NCBI RefSeq assembly: GCF_013204825.1
Contig: NZ_JABMKV010000004.1
Location: forward strand, 62,001-126,000
DNA from: Pedobacter boryungensis
GTDB taxonomy: Bacteria > Bacteroidota > Bacteroidia > Sphingobacteriales > Sphingobacteriaceae
DNA length: 64,000 bases
Reading direction: 5' to 3'
Within the stretch, counting starts at the first letter, position 1. Every line of letters starts with the position of its first letter. Shown here in pieces: positions 18,731-27,145 of this stretch. Both the position numbers and the translations under genes were made by a program. Under the pieces are notes generated by a model. It did not search any database and was not told the DNA's origin. It saw only the letters and a list, made by a program, of their open reading frames with translations.

Positions 18731-19285
18731 ATGTCAAAACCGCAGCCATCAAACCTTGATGATTTAATTCGTAACTGTAAAACAGGAAATCTACAGTATC
18801 AAGAAATGTTGTATAAACATTTTTATGGCTATGCTTTGGGTATTTGTTTACGTTATTTAATTAATCGAGAAGATGCGCTTGAGGCAGCGAACGATGGATT
18901 TATTAAAGCCTTTAAATATCTAAATACATTTAAAGAAGGTGCTGATTTTAAACCCTGGTTTAGAAAAATACTTGTCAATACATCGTTAGATTATAAACGA
19001 AAGAACATGCGTTTTAGTCAGGCGATAGAGATGACAGATACCGTACAACAAACTACCTATTCCTCGGCAGTGGATAAGCTTTCGGTGAAAGATATTTTGA
19101 GTTTAATGAAGCATTTAAACGAAACACAACATTTAGTTTTTAACCTATACGAAATAGATGGTTATACGCATAAAGAAATTGGAGAGTTGCTAAACATCCC
19201 TGAAAGTTCATCGAGAACCTACTTAAGCAGGGCAAAGCAAGTCCTCCAAAATTTATTGATTACTCATTCGATTTATACGAAATGA
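18731..19285 (+). CDS. ECF-type RNA polymerase sigma factor
   Basis: A 184-residue sigma-70 family member of ECF architecture. Region 2 spans about residues 15-90 (ALGICLRYLINREDALEAANDGFIKAFKYL, with the FKPWFRKILVNTSLDYKR helix). Region 4 spans about 120-180 and has a helix-turn-helix (YTHKEIGELLNIPESSSRTYLSRAKQ). It would redirect RNA polymerase to a small regulon. Its stop overlaps the next start (ATGA), so its likely control partner is the membrane protein encoded immediately after. Confidence 0.95.
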   Translation: MSKPQPSNLDDLIRNCKTGNLQYQEMLYKHFYGYALGICLRYLINREDALEAANDGFIKAFKYLNTFKEGADFKPWFRKILVNTSLDYKRKNMRFSQAIEMTDTVQQTTYSSAVDKLSVKDILSLMKHLNETQHLVFNLYEIDGYTHKEIGELLNIPESSSRTYLSRAKQVLQNLLITHSIYTK

Positions 19286-20574
19286 AAAATATAGATGAAG
19301 AACTAGTTTCGCAGATTAAATCTGTTTTTGAAGACGTAGATGATGGGGCTAGTGAACAGGGCTGGTTAGCATTGCGTGAAAAATATCCGGAAGCAAACAG
19401 GAAATTACCAATTTGGTGGATGACTGGCATTGCTGCGTCTATTTTAGTTGTTTTGGGATTATTCTTATGGGTAAAGTCGCCAAAAGAAATAAAGCACACT
19501 ACACAAAACGTTAAAACTAAAGTAAAACCTGAGGTAAAACCAATAACAGGAACCAAAAAAGCAGCACAACAAACTCCTTTAAACCAAGATAAAGCCCCAA
19601 ACTCTCCTATTAGAGAAGATCAACAATTACTAGCTAAAGAAAAAACAACTGATAAAACCATTGATGATAAGGCAACAACTGAGAATGTAAAAGTTTATAC
19701 TTCAGATAATGCTATTGTGGCAAATGCAAAGGAACAAGCAAACAGCATATCAAAAGTTGATAGCGTTAAGGAGAAGATGCAACAAAATCCGGTTATTGCA
19801 AATCAACCAATCTTAATACCAACTGAAACTAATGATACCAAAAAAACTACTGAAGAGTTTTTGAAAGAGCAAACAAAGCTATTAGCCAAAAGCTCGACAA
19901 AAGTGGAAGAAAAAAGTAAGACCATTAAGAATTCTATTGATGTGTTTACTGGTACTTTTGTAAACTATTACGCAGATAATGCTGTGAAATTAAACGCTGG
20001 CTTTGGTGTAAATGCTAACGTTAAACTTACAAAAGGTGTGTTCGTAAGTTTTGGAGCAGGTGTAAGTCAAAATAAAATGGATTACAAAAACAGTGTTCCA
20101 GTAACAGCAGTAGCAAGCTCTGATGCACTAAAGTTTTATGCTACTAAAGGTGGTAGTATAACTACGTCAAGTATTAGCGATGTAAGAGTGAATGCGCAAT
20201 TATTAAACTTAGATTTACCTGTAACGCTGAAGTTTTATCCCACCAAAAAGCAAAACTTCTATGTGGCTGCTGGGGTAAACTCTAATTCCTATTTAACCCA
20301 AAAATATACCTATGGTTACAATGTAAATACAGTATCTAGTTTCGGATATACTTCTGAACCAAAAGAAGAAGTAGAAAGAACAAAATTAAAGGGATTTGAT
20401 TTTGCAAACAGCGCCATTTTCGCCATTGGTATTAATCAGAACATTGGTAAAAACAATTCTTTAATCTTCGAGCCTTACTTTAAACCTGCCATTGGCAGTA
20501 TGGGCGAAAAGAACCTCAAAATAAATACGGTAGGGTTAAATTTAAAATTCACTTTCACCCCTAGTAAGAAATAA
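19282..20574 (+). CDS. Anti-sigma-like membrane protein fused to an outer-membrane beta-barrel
   Basis: A 430-residue protein translationally coupled to the ECF sigma gene. Residues 1-42 are acidic and cytoplasmic, where a sigma-binding segment would sit. One membrane helix covers about 43-62 (WMTGIAASILVVLGLFLWV). A long Lys/Thr/Glu-rich linker (about 65-215) follows. The last 200 residues show alternating hydrophobic strands ending LKFTFTPSKK, typical of a porin-like outer-membrane barrel. Such a chain could connect both membranes and carry a signal from the surface to the sigma factor. The barrel-anti-sigma function is inferred from layout. Confidence 0.8.
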   Translation: MKNIDEELVSQIKSVFEDVDDGASEQGWLALREKYPEANRKLPIWWMTGIAASILVVLGLFLWVKSPKEIKHTTQNVKTKVKPEVKPITGTKKAAQQTPLNQDKAPNSPIREDQQLLAKEKTTDKTIDDKATTENVKVYTSDNAIVANAKEQANSISKVDSVKEKMQQNPVIANQPILIPTETNDTKKTTEEFLKEQTKLLAKSSTKVEEKSKTIKNSIDVFTGTFVNYYADNAVKLNAGFGVNANVKLTKGVFVSFGAGVSQNKMDYKNSVPVTAVASSDALKFYATKGGSITTSSISDVRVNAQLLNLDLPVTLKFYPTKKQNFYVAAGVNSNSYLTQKYTYGYNVNTVSSFGYTSEPKEEVERTKLKGFDFANSAIFAIGINQNIGKNNSLIFEPYFKPAIGSMGEKNLKINTVGLNLKFTFTPSKK

Positions 20575-20620
20575 ATTAACCGTGCTTCTAGGCGGTCCTA
20601 ATGCTAAAGATCTATTGCTT

Positions 20621-20930
20621 AAGATTAGCTGCGCTGAGCATTTCGTGGTTCCCAATCGAGTTGGAAATGACGAAATCTATCGTTATTCCTTTGCGGCCAG
20701 ACGTCATCCCCGTGAAAACGGGGATCGTAATGCTTTAGGTTTATTGCTTTAAGATTAGCTGCGCTGAGCACTTCGTGGTTCCCAATCGAGTTGGGAATGA
20801 CGAAATCTATCGTTATTCCTTTGCAGCTAGGCGTCATCCCCGTGAAAACGGGGATCGTAATGCTTTAGGTTTATAGCTTTAAGATCCCCAATCGAGTTGG
20901 GAATGACGGGGTTTGTCGTTTTCCCAATCA
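20621..20930. repeat. Tandem 130-bp repeat made of family B palindromes
   Basis: Two copies of a 130-base unit start at 20621 and 20751 with AAGATTAGCTGCGCTGAGCA, then a partial third from about 20881. Each contains GGTTCCCAATCGAGTTGG and a second hairpin CCCCGTGAAAACGGGG. The same modules appear in inverse orientation at 26048-26346 and 26710-27137. This accounts for most of the 462-base gap; I see no gene in it. Confidence 0.85.
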
Positions 20931-21036
20931 GTTGCGAATTACAATCAACGAAGACGACCTGTCTTTTTTTCGATACAACAGATTAATCTGTACAATAATT
21001 TTGTAAGTTTATGTTTGGAAAATTTAAACTAACGAA

Positions 21037-23460
21037 ATGAAAAAAATCATCCTTAACATCTTTCTAATTGCCATTAGCGGGAGTATTTTCGCACAAGATG
21101 CCATCAATTATCAAATGCCACCCAAGGCAATTGCAGATCTATTATTAGCAAAACCAACACCTAGCGTGAGCATTGATAGTAAAGCTGAATGGATGTTGTT
21201 TAGCGAACGTAATTCTTTCCCATCTGTAGAAGAATTAGCCATGCCAGAGTATCGTATTGCTGGTATGCGTATCAATCCAAATAATTACTCGGCAAGTCGC
21301 CAAACCTTTATCAATAACTTCACCTTAAAAAATATTAAGACCGACAAATCAATGGCGGTTACAGGTTTGCCAAGGCCATTATATGCTAGCAGTGTAAGCT
21401 GGAACCCAAGCGAGACTAAAATTGCATTTACACAGACTACTCAAAACAGAGTTGATTTATATGTAATAGATGTGGCTACTGGTAAAGCAATGAAGGTAAA
21501 CAAACAACCTATAAATGCAATTATGGGTGGTGGTGCAACATGGGTTGATGACAATACGCTATTGTATAGAGTAGCTGTTAAAGCTGCTAATTTAGCCCCA
21601 ACTCGTCCTTTGGCACCTAAAGGACCAACCATTCAGCAAAACTTAGGTAAGGCGGCACCTAGCCCAACCTTACAAGATTTAATTAAATCGCCATTTGATG
21701 AACAATTATTTGAGTTCTTTGCTACCTCACAATTGGTACAAAATAAAGCAGGTGTAGAAACCTTAATCGGTAAACCAGCAATTTATAGCGGTATTTCTGT
21801 ATCGCCAGATAAAAATTACTTAATGCTACGCACCATCAAAAAACCATTCTCTTATTTAGTATCTGCCGGAGGTTTTCCATCGGTGGTAAATATTACAGAT
21901 AGAACTGGAAAAGTGGTTAAGCAATTAGCAAACTTACCTTCTAGCGAAGAAAGACCTTCTGGTTACGACAATGTGCAAAACGTACCTAGAGGTTTCGACT
22001 GGCGTGATGATGAACCAGCAAGTATAGTGTGGACTAAACCTTTAGATAGTGGTTTAATTAAAAATAATGTAGAATTTCATGATGCAGTAATGCAATTATC
22101 TGCTCCATTTACAGGAACACCAAAAGAAATTTTAAAAACTAAATGGCGCTTTGGCGGCTTATCTTGGGGAAATTCGACCTTCGCTTTATTTAGAGAAAGC
22201 TCAAGAACCAAACAGATGAGTAGATTGAGCCGTTTTAATCCAACTACTGGTGCAACAGAAGTATTATATGAATTAAGTACAAATGATGCCTATAATAATC
22301 CTGGCTTCCCAGTAACAGAAAAAAATAAATACGGTCGACAAGTTGTTTTAACCACAGATGGTGGCACAAAACTATTATTAAACAATACTACAGGTGCATC
22401 TGCCAAAGGCGATTTACCTTTTCTTGCAAAGTTTGATCTAAACACTAAAAAATCTGAAATTTTATGGCGCAGTCAACCAGGCAGCTTTGAAATGGTAACC
22501 GATGTATTAGATCCACAGAAGTTAGTGTTATTAACCCGTAGAGAAAGTCAGAAAGATGCACCAAACTATTATATTAAAAACTTGGTGTTACGTGTCGCAG
22601 ATAGAAAGATTACCAATTTTACTAATCCTTATGCGCAGCTTGAAGGTGTAACTAAAGAAAAGATCTCTTACAAACGTGCCGACGGTATTGATTTAACAGG
22701 TGATTTATACTTACCAAAAGGATACAACAAAGAAAAAGATGGTCCATTGCCAGTATTAATATGGGCTTACCCTCGCGAATTTAACTCGGCAACTGATGCA
22801 GCACAAATTAGAGGTTCACAAGATAAATTTACGACTATCAGCTCTGGCGGTCCGTTGTTTTTCGTAACCCAAGGTTATGCGGTATTAGACAATGCAGAAA
22901 TGCCAATTGTAGCTAAAGATGGTAAAAAACCTAACGATACATTTGTAGAGCAACTTAAACTGAATGCGGAAGCTGCGATTAACAAATTAAGTGATATGGG
23001 CGTAGGCGATAGAAATAGAATGGCTGTAGGTGGACATAGTTACGGTGCATTTATGACAGCCAATTTATTAGCGCATACCAATTTATTTAAAGCTGGTATT
23101 GCCCGTAGTGGTGCATATAACAGAACTCTTACTCCTTTTGGTTTCCAAAATGAAGACCGTACCTATTGGGATGCTCCTCAATTGTATTATGAAATGAGCC
23201 CATTTAGTTATGCTAACAAAATTAAGACGCCAATCTTGTTAATTCATGGAGAGATGGATGATAATCAAGGTACTTTCCCAATTAACAGTGAGCGTTTGTT
23301 TAATGCCATTAAAGGTTTTGGTGGTACCACTCGTTTTGTGTATTTACCTTACGAAGCTCACGGCTATAGAGGAAAAGAAAATATCTTGCACATGCTTTGG
23401 GAAATGAATACATGGTTAGATACTTACGTTAAAAACGCTAAACCAACAGCAACAAAATAA
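21037..23460 (+). CDS. Secreted S9 family (prolyl oligopeptidase-type) serine peptidase
   Basis: An 807-residue exported peptidase with signal peptide ending GSIFAQ. Residues about 40-560 form the beta-propeller gating domain; the alpha/beta hydrolase domain is C-terminal. The catalytic Ser is about residue 668 in GGHSYGAFM, the Asp is in HGEMDDNQGT, and the His is about residue 775 in PYEAHGYRG. Likely periplasmic degradation of oligopeptides; it resembles the glutamyl-endopeptidase-like S9 branch. A hairpin repeat follows directly and may end transcription. Confidence 0.93.
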   Translation: MKKIILNIFLIAISGSIFAQDAINYQMPPKAIADLLLAKPTPSVSIDSKAEWMLFSERNSFPSVEELAMPEYRIAGMRINPNNYSASRQTFINNFTLKNIKTDKSMAVTGLPRPLYASSVSWNPSETKIAFTQTTQNRVDLYVIDVATGKAMKVNKQPINAIMGGGATWVDDNTLLYRVAVKAANLAPTRPLAPKGPTIQQNLGKAAPSPTLQDLIKSPFDEQLFEFFATSQLVQNKAGVETLIGKPAIYSGISVSPDKNYLMLRTIKKPFSYLVSAGGFPSVVNITDRTGKVVKQLANLPSSEERPSGYDNVQNVPRGFDWRDDEPASIVWTKPLDSGLIKNNVEFHDAVMQLSAPFTGTPKEILKTKWRFGGLSWGNSTFALFRESSRTKQMSRLSRFNPTTGATEVLYELSTNDAYNNPGFPVTEKNKYGRQVVLTTDGGTKLLLNNTTGASAKGDLPFLAKFDLNTKKSEILWRSQPGSFEMVTDVLDPQKLVLLTRRESQKDAPNYYIKNLVLRVADRKITNFTNPYAQLEGVTKEKISYKRADGIDLTGDLYLPKGYNKEKDGPLPVLIWAYPREFNSATDAAQIRGSQDKFTTISSGGPLFFVTQGYAVLDNAEMPIVAKDGKKPNDTFVEQLKLNAEAAINKLSDMGVGDRNRMAVGGHSYGAFMTANLLAHTNLFKAGIARSGAYNRTLTPFGFQNEDRTYWDAPQLYYEMSPFSYANKIKTPILLIHGEMDDNQGTFPINSERLFNAIKGFGGTTRFVYLPYEAHGYRGKENILHMLWEMNTWLDTYVKNAKPTATK

Positions 23461-23475
23461 TTGCAATCTAAATTT

Positions 23476-23547
23476 ACCACATAGAAACATAGTAGCACAT
23501 AGTTATACGTTTTAACCTATGTCAGCTATGTTCCTATGTGGTTTTTT
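23476..23547 (+). terminator. Inverted repeat, family D, functioning as likely terminator
   Basis: ACCACATAGAAACATAG pairs with CTATGTTCCTATGTGGT and is followed by TTTTTT. It is a second copy of the element at 16795-16864 and lies 15 bases after the S9 peptidase stop. Confidence 0.75.
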
Positions 23548-23564
23548 AATAAAAAGAAACTCTG

Positions 23565-24410
23565 ATGCTTAAAATCAACAAACTCCTCTTAACTTTCCTT
23601 TGCCTATTTTGTTGCAGTTTGATCTCCGCTCAAAAGCCTAAGTTCCACGTAATTGCATTTTACACCGGCGTAAACGATCAAGCTCATGTAAGTTATGTAC
23701 ATGAAGCAAATGCATGGTTTCCAAAAATGGCAGAGCAATATAACTTCAGTTATGATTCTACTTCAAACTGGAGCAATTTAAACGCAACCTTCTTAGCAAA
23801 ATATCAAGTGGTGTTGTTTTTAGACACACGTCCCGATCAACCTGAACAGCGATTAGCATTTGAAAACTACATGAAAAATGGTGGAGCTTGGATGGGCTTT
23901 CACTTTTCGGCTTTTGCCCTAACACCATCATCCTATCCACAAAACTGGGATTGGTACCACAATGAGTTTTTAGGCTCGGGGCAATATGGTAGCAATACCT
24001 GGCGACCAACGTCTGCAATTCTAAGAACGAACACCAATCATCCGGTTACTAAAAACTTGCCAAGCACTTTCAAATCTCAACCTAATGAATGGTACAGGTG
24101 GGAGAAGGACTTACGCAAAAACCCAAACATTGATATTTTACTTGCAGTCGACTCTACAAGCTTTCCTTTAGGCACAGGACCAAAAGCCCATGAGATCTGG
24201 CACAGTGGTTATTATCCTGTCGCATGGAGTAATAAAAACTATAAAATGATCTATGTAAACATGGGTCATAACGATATGGATTACGAACACAAGTTTGGAA
24301 AGACCACGACCTCTTTATCGCATACCTTTGAAAATGAAACACAAAATCAATTCATTATCAATAGCTTGTTATGGTTAGGTTATGGTAAAAAGTTAAAGGG
24401 CAAAAATTAA
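23565..24410 (+). CDS. Secreted ThuA-like domain protein
   Basis: A 281-residue protein with a signal peptide (residues 1-22, ending SLISAQ). The body is a ThuA (trehalose-utilization-like) class I glutamine-amidotransferase fold: HVIAFYTG strand, YQVVLFLDTRPDQPE, GGAWMGFHFSAF (where amidotransferases have the nucleophile elbow), and YVNMGHNDMDYEHKFG near the end. ThuA proteins are linked to disaccharide metabolism and often accompany Gfo/Idh/MocA or DUF1080 proteins. No such neighbour is present here, so the substrate is open. Confidence 0.9.
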   Translation: MLKINKLLLTFLCLFCCSLISAQKPKFHVIAFYTGVNDQAHVSYVHEANAWFPKMAEQYNFSYDSTSNWSNLNATFLAKYQVVLFLDTRPDQPEQRLAFENYMKNGGAWMGFHFSAFALTPSSYPQNWDWYHNEFLGSGQYGSNTWRPTSAILRTNTNHPVTKNLPSTFKSQPNEWYRWEKDLRKNPNIDILLAVDSTSFPLGTGPKAHEIWHSGYYPVAWSNKNYKMIYVNMGHNDMDYEHKFGKTTTSLSHTFENETQNQFIINSLLWLGYGKKLKGKN

Positions 24411-24453
24411 TCACAAGGAATTATAGCATTCACATCAATAACAAAATAGAGCT

Positions 24454-24924
24454 TTGAAAAATATAGAAATCAGTACAGCAGCAAGAAACAAACTACTAAG
24501 TCATATAGCAGATTTAACTACAGATGAACTAAACTATATCCCTACAGGATTTAACAATAATTTGGCTTGGCAAATGGGGCATTTAGTAGTAAGTCAGCAG
24601 TTATTGTGCTACCGTTTATCGGGTAATGAATTGGTAATTGAAAAAGAACTAGTCGATTTGTATAAAAATGGATCTAAACCAGAAAGATATATCAGTGCTG
24701 CGGAAATTGAACAAATGAAAGGTTATCTGCTAAGCACCATCGATCAATTAGCCATCGACTTAGAACAAAACTTATTCGATAACTATAACCCTTACACCAT
24801 TTCAACCTTCCCAGGTTTAACCTTAACTAGCATAGATGATGCTGTCGCCTTCATTGCATGTCATGATGGTTTACATTACGGTTGTTGCTTAGGGTTAAAA
24901 AAGTTGGTAAAGATGCAGGGGTAG
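24454..24924 (+). CDS. DinB-family protein, TTG start
   Basis: A 156-residue four-helix-bundle protein of the DinB/YfiT superfamily. Metal-ligand histidines are visible in WQMGHLVVSQQ and in FIACHDGLHYG (HxxxH). Members include thiol-dependent transferases using bacillithiol or mycothiol; bshB1 elsewhere in the window shows that this organism probably makes bacillithiol. The reading frame requires a TTG start at 24454: the first ATG lies after about 40 residues and would remove the first helix. Confidence 0.85.
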   Translation: MKNIEISTAARNKLLSHIADLTTDELNYIPTGFNNNLAWQMGHLVVSQQLLCYRLSGNELVIEKELVDLYKNGSKPERYISAAEIEQMKGYLLSTIDQLAIDLEQNLFDNYNPYTISTFPGLTLTSIDDAVAFIACHDGLHYGCCLGLKKLVKMQG

Positions 24925-24959
24925 TATTTGCGTAAGCACCGCTTCATTCCCAACTCTGT

Positions 24960-25153
24960 CGTCATTGCGAGGTACGAAGCAACCTTAAAGCGATAGTAAA
25001 CCTTTTATATACATTACGTCATTGCGAGGCACGAAGCAACCTTAAAGCGTTTTACCTGCCCACCCATAGTAGTAAGATTACTCACAATTAGTATTATTTT
25101 AATTGTGTTCGTGAGCTCTCTACGCTCGGTTGTCTTCGTACCTCGCAATGACG
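24960..25153. repeat. Composite family A palindromic repeat
   Basis: Two left arms (at 24960 and 25017) and one right arm ending CTTCGTACCTCGCAATGACG at 25153 enclose an inner segment with AATTGTGTTCGTGAGCTC. A similar inner segment recurs at 38990-39063. The 311-base gap between the DinB gene and truA is largely this element. Confidence 0.85.
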
Positions 25154-25235
25154 AATAAAAATCGAGAAGCAACCTCAAAGCAATAGCAAATCTTTTACGC
25201 ATTTCATTACCTTTGCAACCTAAAAACCATTTCCT

Positions 25236-26033
25236 TTGAGATACTTCTTCCATATCGGTTACAACGGCCATACTTACAGCGGTTGGCAAAAACAGCCAAA
25301 AGTAAACAGTGTGCAAGAAGTAATTGAAGACAAGCTCAGTCAGATTTTCAAAACACCCTTAACCATTAATGGCTGCGGAAGAACAGACTCAGGTGTACAC
25401 GCCAGTCAGTTCTTTTTCCATGCAGATATAGCACAAGAATGGGATTTCGATTTAGTATTTCGATTAAACAAGGTACTACCACACAACATTGCCGTTTTTG
25501 ATATTATCCCTTTAGCAGGAAAACCACATGCTAGGTTTGATGCCGTTCAGCGTCAGTACGATTATTACATCCATACCTACAAAAACCCTTTTTTAAGTCA
25601 GTTGAGTTCTTATTACGACTTGGGCAAACTTGATTTGGCAGCAATGAAAAAGGCGACCGCTTTATTACCACAATATAAAGACTACCGAGCTTTCTGTACC
25701 ACGCCAGATAAAAATGAACACACCATTTGCAATGTGATGGAAGCCGACTTATATACCACCGCAAATGGCGATCAAATTCGGTTTCATATTGCCTCTAATC
25801 GTTTTTTAGGCAAGATGATCCGGATTATCACGGGCAAGCTGTTAAAAATAGGAACAGGAAACATGAGTGTGGATGAATTCGAAAATCTACTCATCACCAA
25901 AGAAACGCCAGGTCTCTTAGAAATTGCACACCCAACGGGTCTGTATTTATCTAAAGTAACCTATCCCTATTTAAACTTACCTCCAAGAACAGAGTTTGCT
26001 GGTTTACAACAAAAGGATTGGATAGTGGTTTAG
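25236..26033 (+). CDS. truA: tRNA pseudouridine(38-40) synthase TruA, TTG start
   Basis: A 265-residue enzyme that isomerises uridines 38-40 in the tRNA anticodon arm. The catalytic Asp is residue 51 in GRTDSGVHA. The second TruA domain carries RFHIASNRFLGKMIRIITG. The start is TTG at 25236: the encoded RYFFHIGYNGHTYSGWQ is the normal family N-terminus, and the first internal ATG is over 130 codons later. A TACCTTTG -7 element is at 25208-25215. Confidence 0.95.
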   Translation: MRYFFHIGYNGHTYSGWQKQPKVNSVQEVIEDKLSQIFKTPLTINGCGRTDSGVHASQFFFHADIAQEWDFDLVFRLNKVLPHNIAVFDIIPLAGKPHARFDAVQRQYDYYIHTYKNPFLSQLSSYYDLGKLDLAAMKKATALLPQYKDYRAFCTTPDKNEHTICNVMEADLYTTANGDQIRFHIASNRFLGKMIRIITGKLLKIGTGNMSVDEFENLLITKETPGLLEIAHPTGLYLSKVTYPYLNLPPRTEFAGLQQKDWIVV

Positions 26034-26047
26034 GGTTTTTACGCACC

Positions 26048-26346
26048 CGTCATTCCCAACTTGATTAGGAATCACGAAGTGCTCAGCGCAGCTAATCTTA
26101 AAGCAATAGCAACCTTTTTATGCAACACGTCATTCCCAACTTGATTGGGAATCTTAATGCGATAGAAAAGCGTTTCGCATTAAGATTCCCGTTTTCACGG
26201 GAATGACGAACTAGACGCACAGAAATAACGCATGTCTTATGCACCCAGTCATTCCCAATTCGATTGGGAACCACGAAGTGCTCAGCGCAGCTAATCTTAA
26301 AGCGATAACCCTTAAGCATTAAAATCCCTGTTTCAAGGGAATGACG
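26048..26346. repeat. Cluster of family B palindromic repeats
   Basis: Repeated arms CGTCATTCCCAACTTGATT and CCCGTTTTCACGGGAATGAC, with the spacer module GTGCTCAGCGCAGCTAATCT. Each arm is itself a small hairpin (CCCAA/TTGGG and CCCGT/ACGGG), and the outer ends pair (GTCATTCCC/GGGAATGAC). It fills the gap between truA and the GIY-YIG gene. ORFs through it are not real genes. Confidence 0.85.
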
Positions 26347-26355
26347 GTCTAGATA

Positions 26356-26649
26356 TTATAACTCCTCACTATACAAATCTTTCCACATAGGATTGTCTTT
26401 TTCAATCAATTTAATCTTCCAATCCCTGTTCCATTTCTTTAACCTTTTTTCCATACCAATTGCCTCTTCTATGTTAGCATACATTTGATAATACACAAGT
26501 TTACTGCAATTGTATTTTGCCGTAAACGACTTTGGATAAACTTTGTCTTTATGCTCTGCCATTCGTGAAAATAAATCAGAAGTAACACCGATGTAAAAGA
26601 CAGTATTAAACACATTTGTAAGTATATAAACGCAACCTCCTCTTTCCAT
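26356..26649 (-). CDS. Small GIY-YIG nuclease family protein
   Basis: A 97-residue single-domain GIY-YIG protein of the YhbQ/UPF0213-like type. Motifs: VYILTN (GIY position), FYIGVTSDLFSRMAEHK (YIG, catalytic Arg) and a Glu in NIEEAIGMEKRLKKWNRDWK. The fold cuts DNA in known nucleases, but the role of these short proteins is unknown. It is embedded between two large family B repeat clusters within ten bases on one side and sixty on the other, recalling small nucleases that travel with short repeats. Confidence 0.92.
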   Translation of the reverse strand: MERGGCVYILTNVFNTVFYIGVTSDLFSRMAEHKDKVYPKSFTAKYNCSKLVYYQMYANIEEAIGMEKRLKKWNRDWKIKLIEKDNPMWKDLYSEEL

Positions 26650-26709
26650 AAGTTATATTTGTCGCTTCTATTCGATTAGTATTGGATTACTAACAACGTT
26701 ACACGTTAA

Positions 26710-27137
26710 AATTAGTTGCGTTGAGCAAATCTTATGCATTAAGATCCTTATTTTCATGGGAATGATGATCTAATCGCAAAGAAATAGCGCATGCGTTATG
26801 CACCTCGTCATTCCCAACTCGATTGGGAATCGTAATGCAATAACCCTTAAGCATTAAGATTCCCGTTTTCACGGGGATGACGATACCAATAGATCCGTCA
26901 TTACCAACTTGATTGGGAACCACAAGTGCTCAGCGCAGCTAATCGTAAAGCGATAGAAAAACGTTTAGCATTAAGATTCCCGTCTTCACGGGAATGACGA
27001 CCTAGACGTATAAGAATAACGCTACCTGATCTACTCAGTCATTACCAACTCGGTTGGGAACCACGAAGTGCTCAGCGCAGCTAATCGTAAAGCAATAAAC
27101 CATTATGCATTAAGTCCCCATTTTCATGGGGATGACG
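26710..27137. repeat. Cluster of family B palindromic repeats
   Basis: At least three units of CGTCATTCCCAACTCGATT / CCCGTTTTCACGGGGATGAC type with the GTGCTCAGCGCAGCTAATCG module. They account for nearly all of the 496-base gap between the GIY-YIG and FN3-like genes. Confidence 0.85.
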
Positions 27138-27145
27138 TTAATCCC

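Noticed and set aside
20625..20837. Minus-strand 70-residue ORF
   Set aside because: It runs entirely through the 130-bp family B tandem repeat; similar ORFs arise at every cluster of that repeat.
25014..25316. Minus-strand 100-residue ORF
   Set aside because: It spans a family A composite repeat and the antisense of the truA start.
26098..26923. ORFs at 26098-26319 and 26732-26923
   Set aside because: Both are translations of family B palindromes, which read as peptides such as VPNRIGND in many places.
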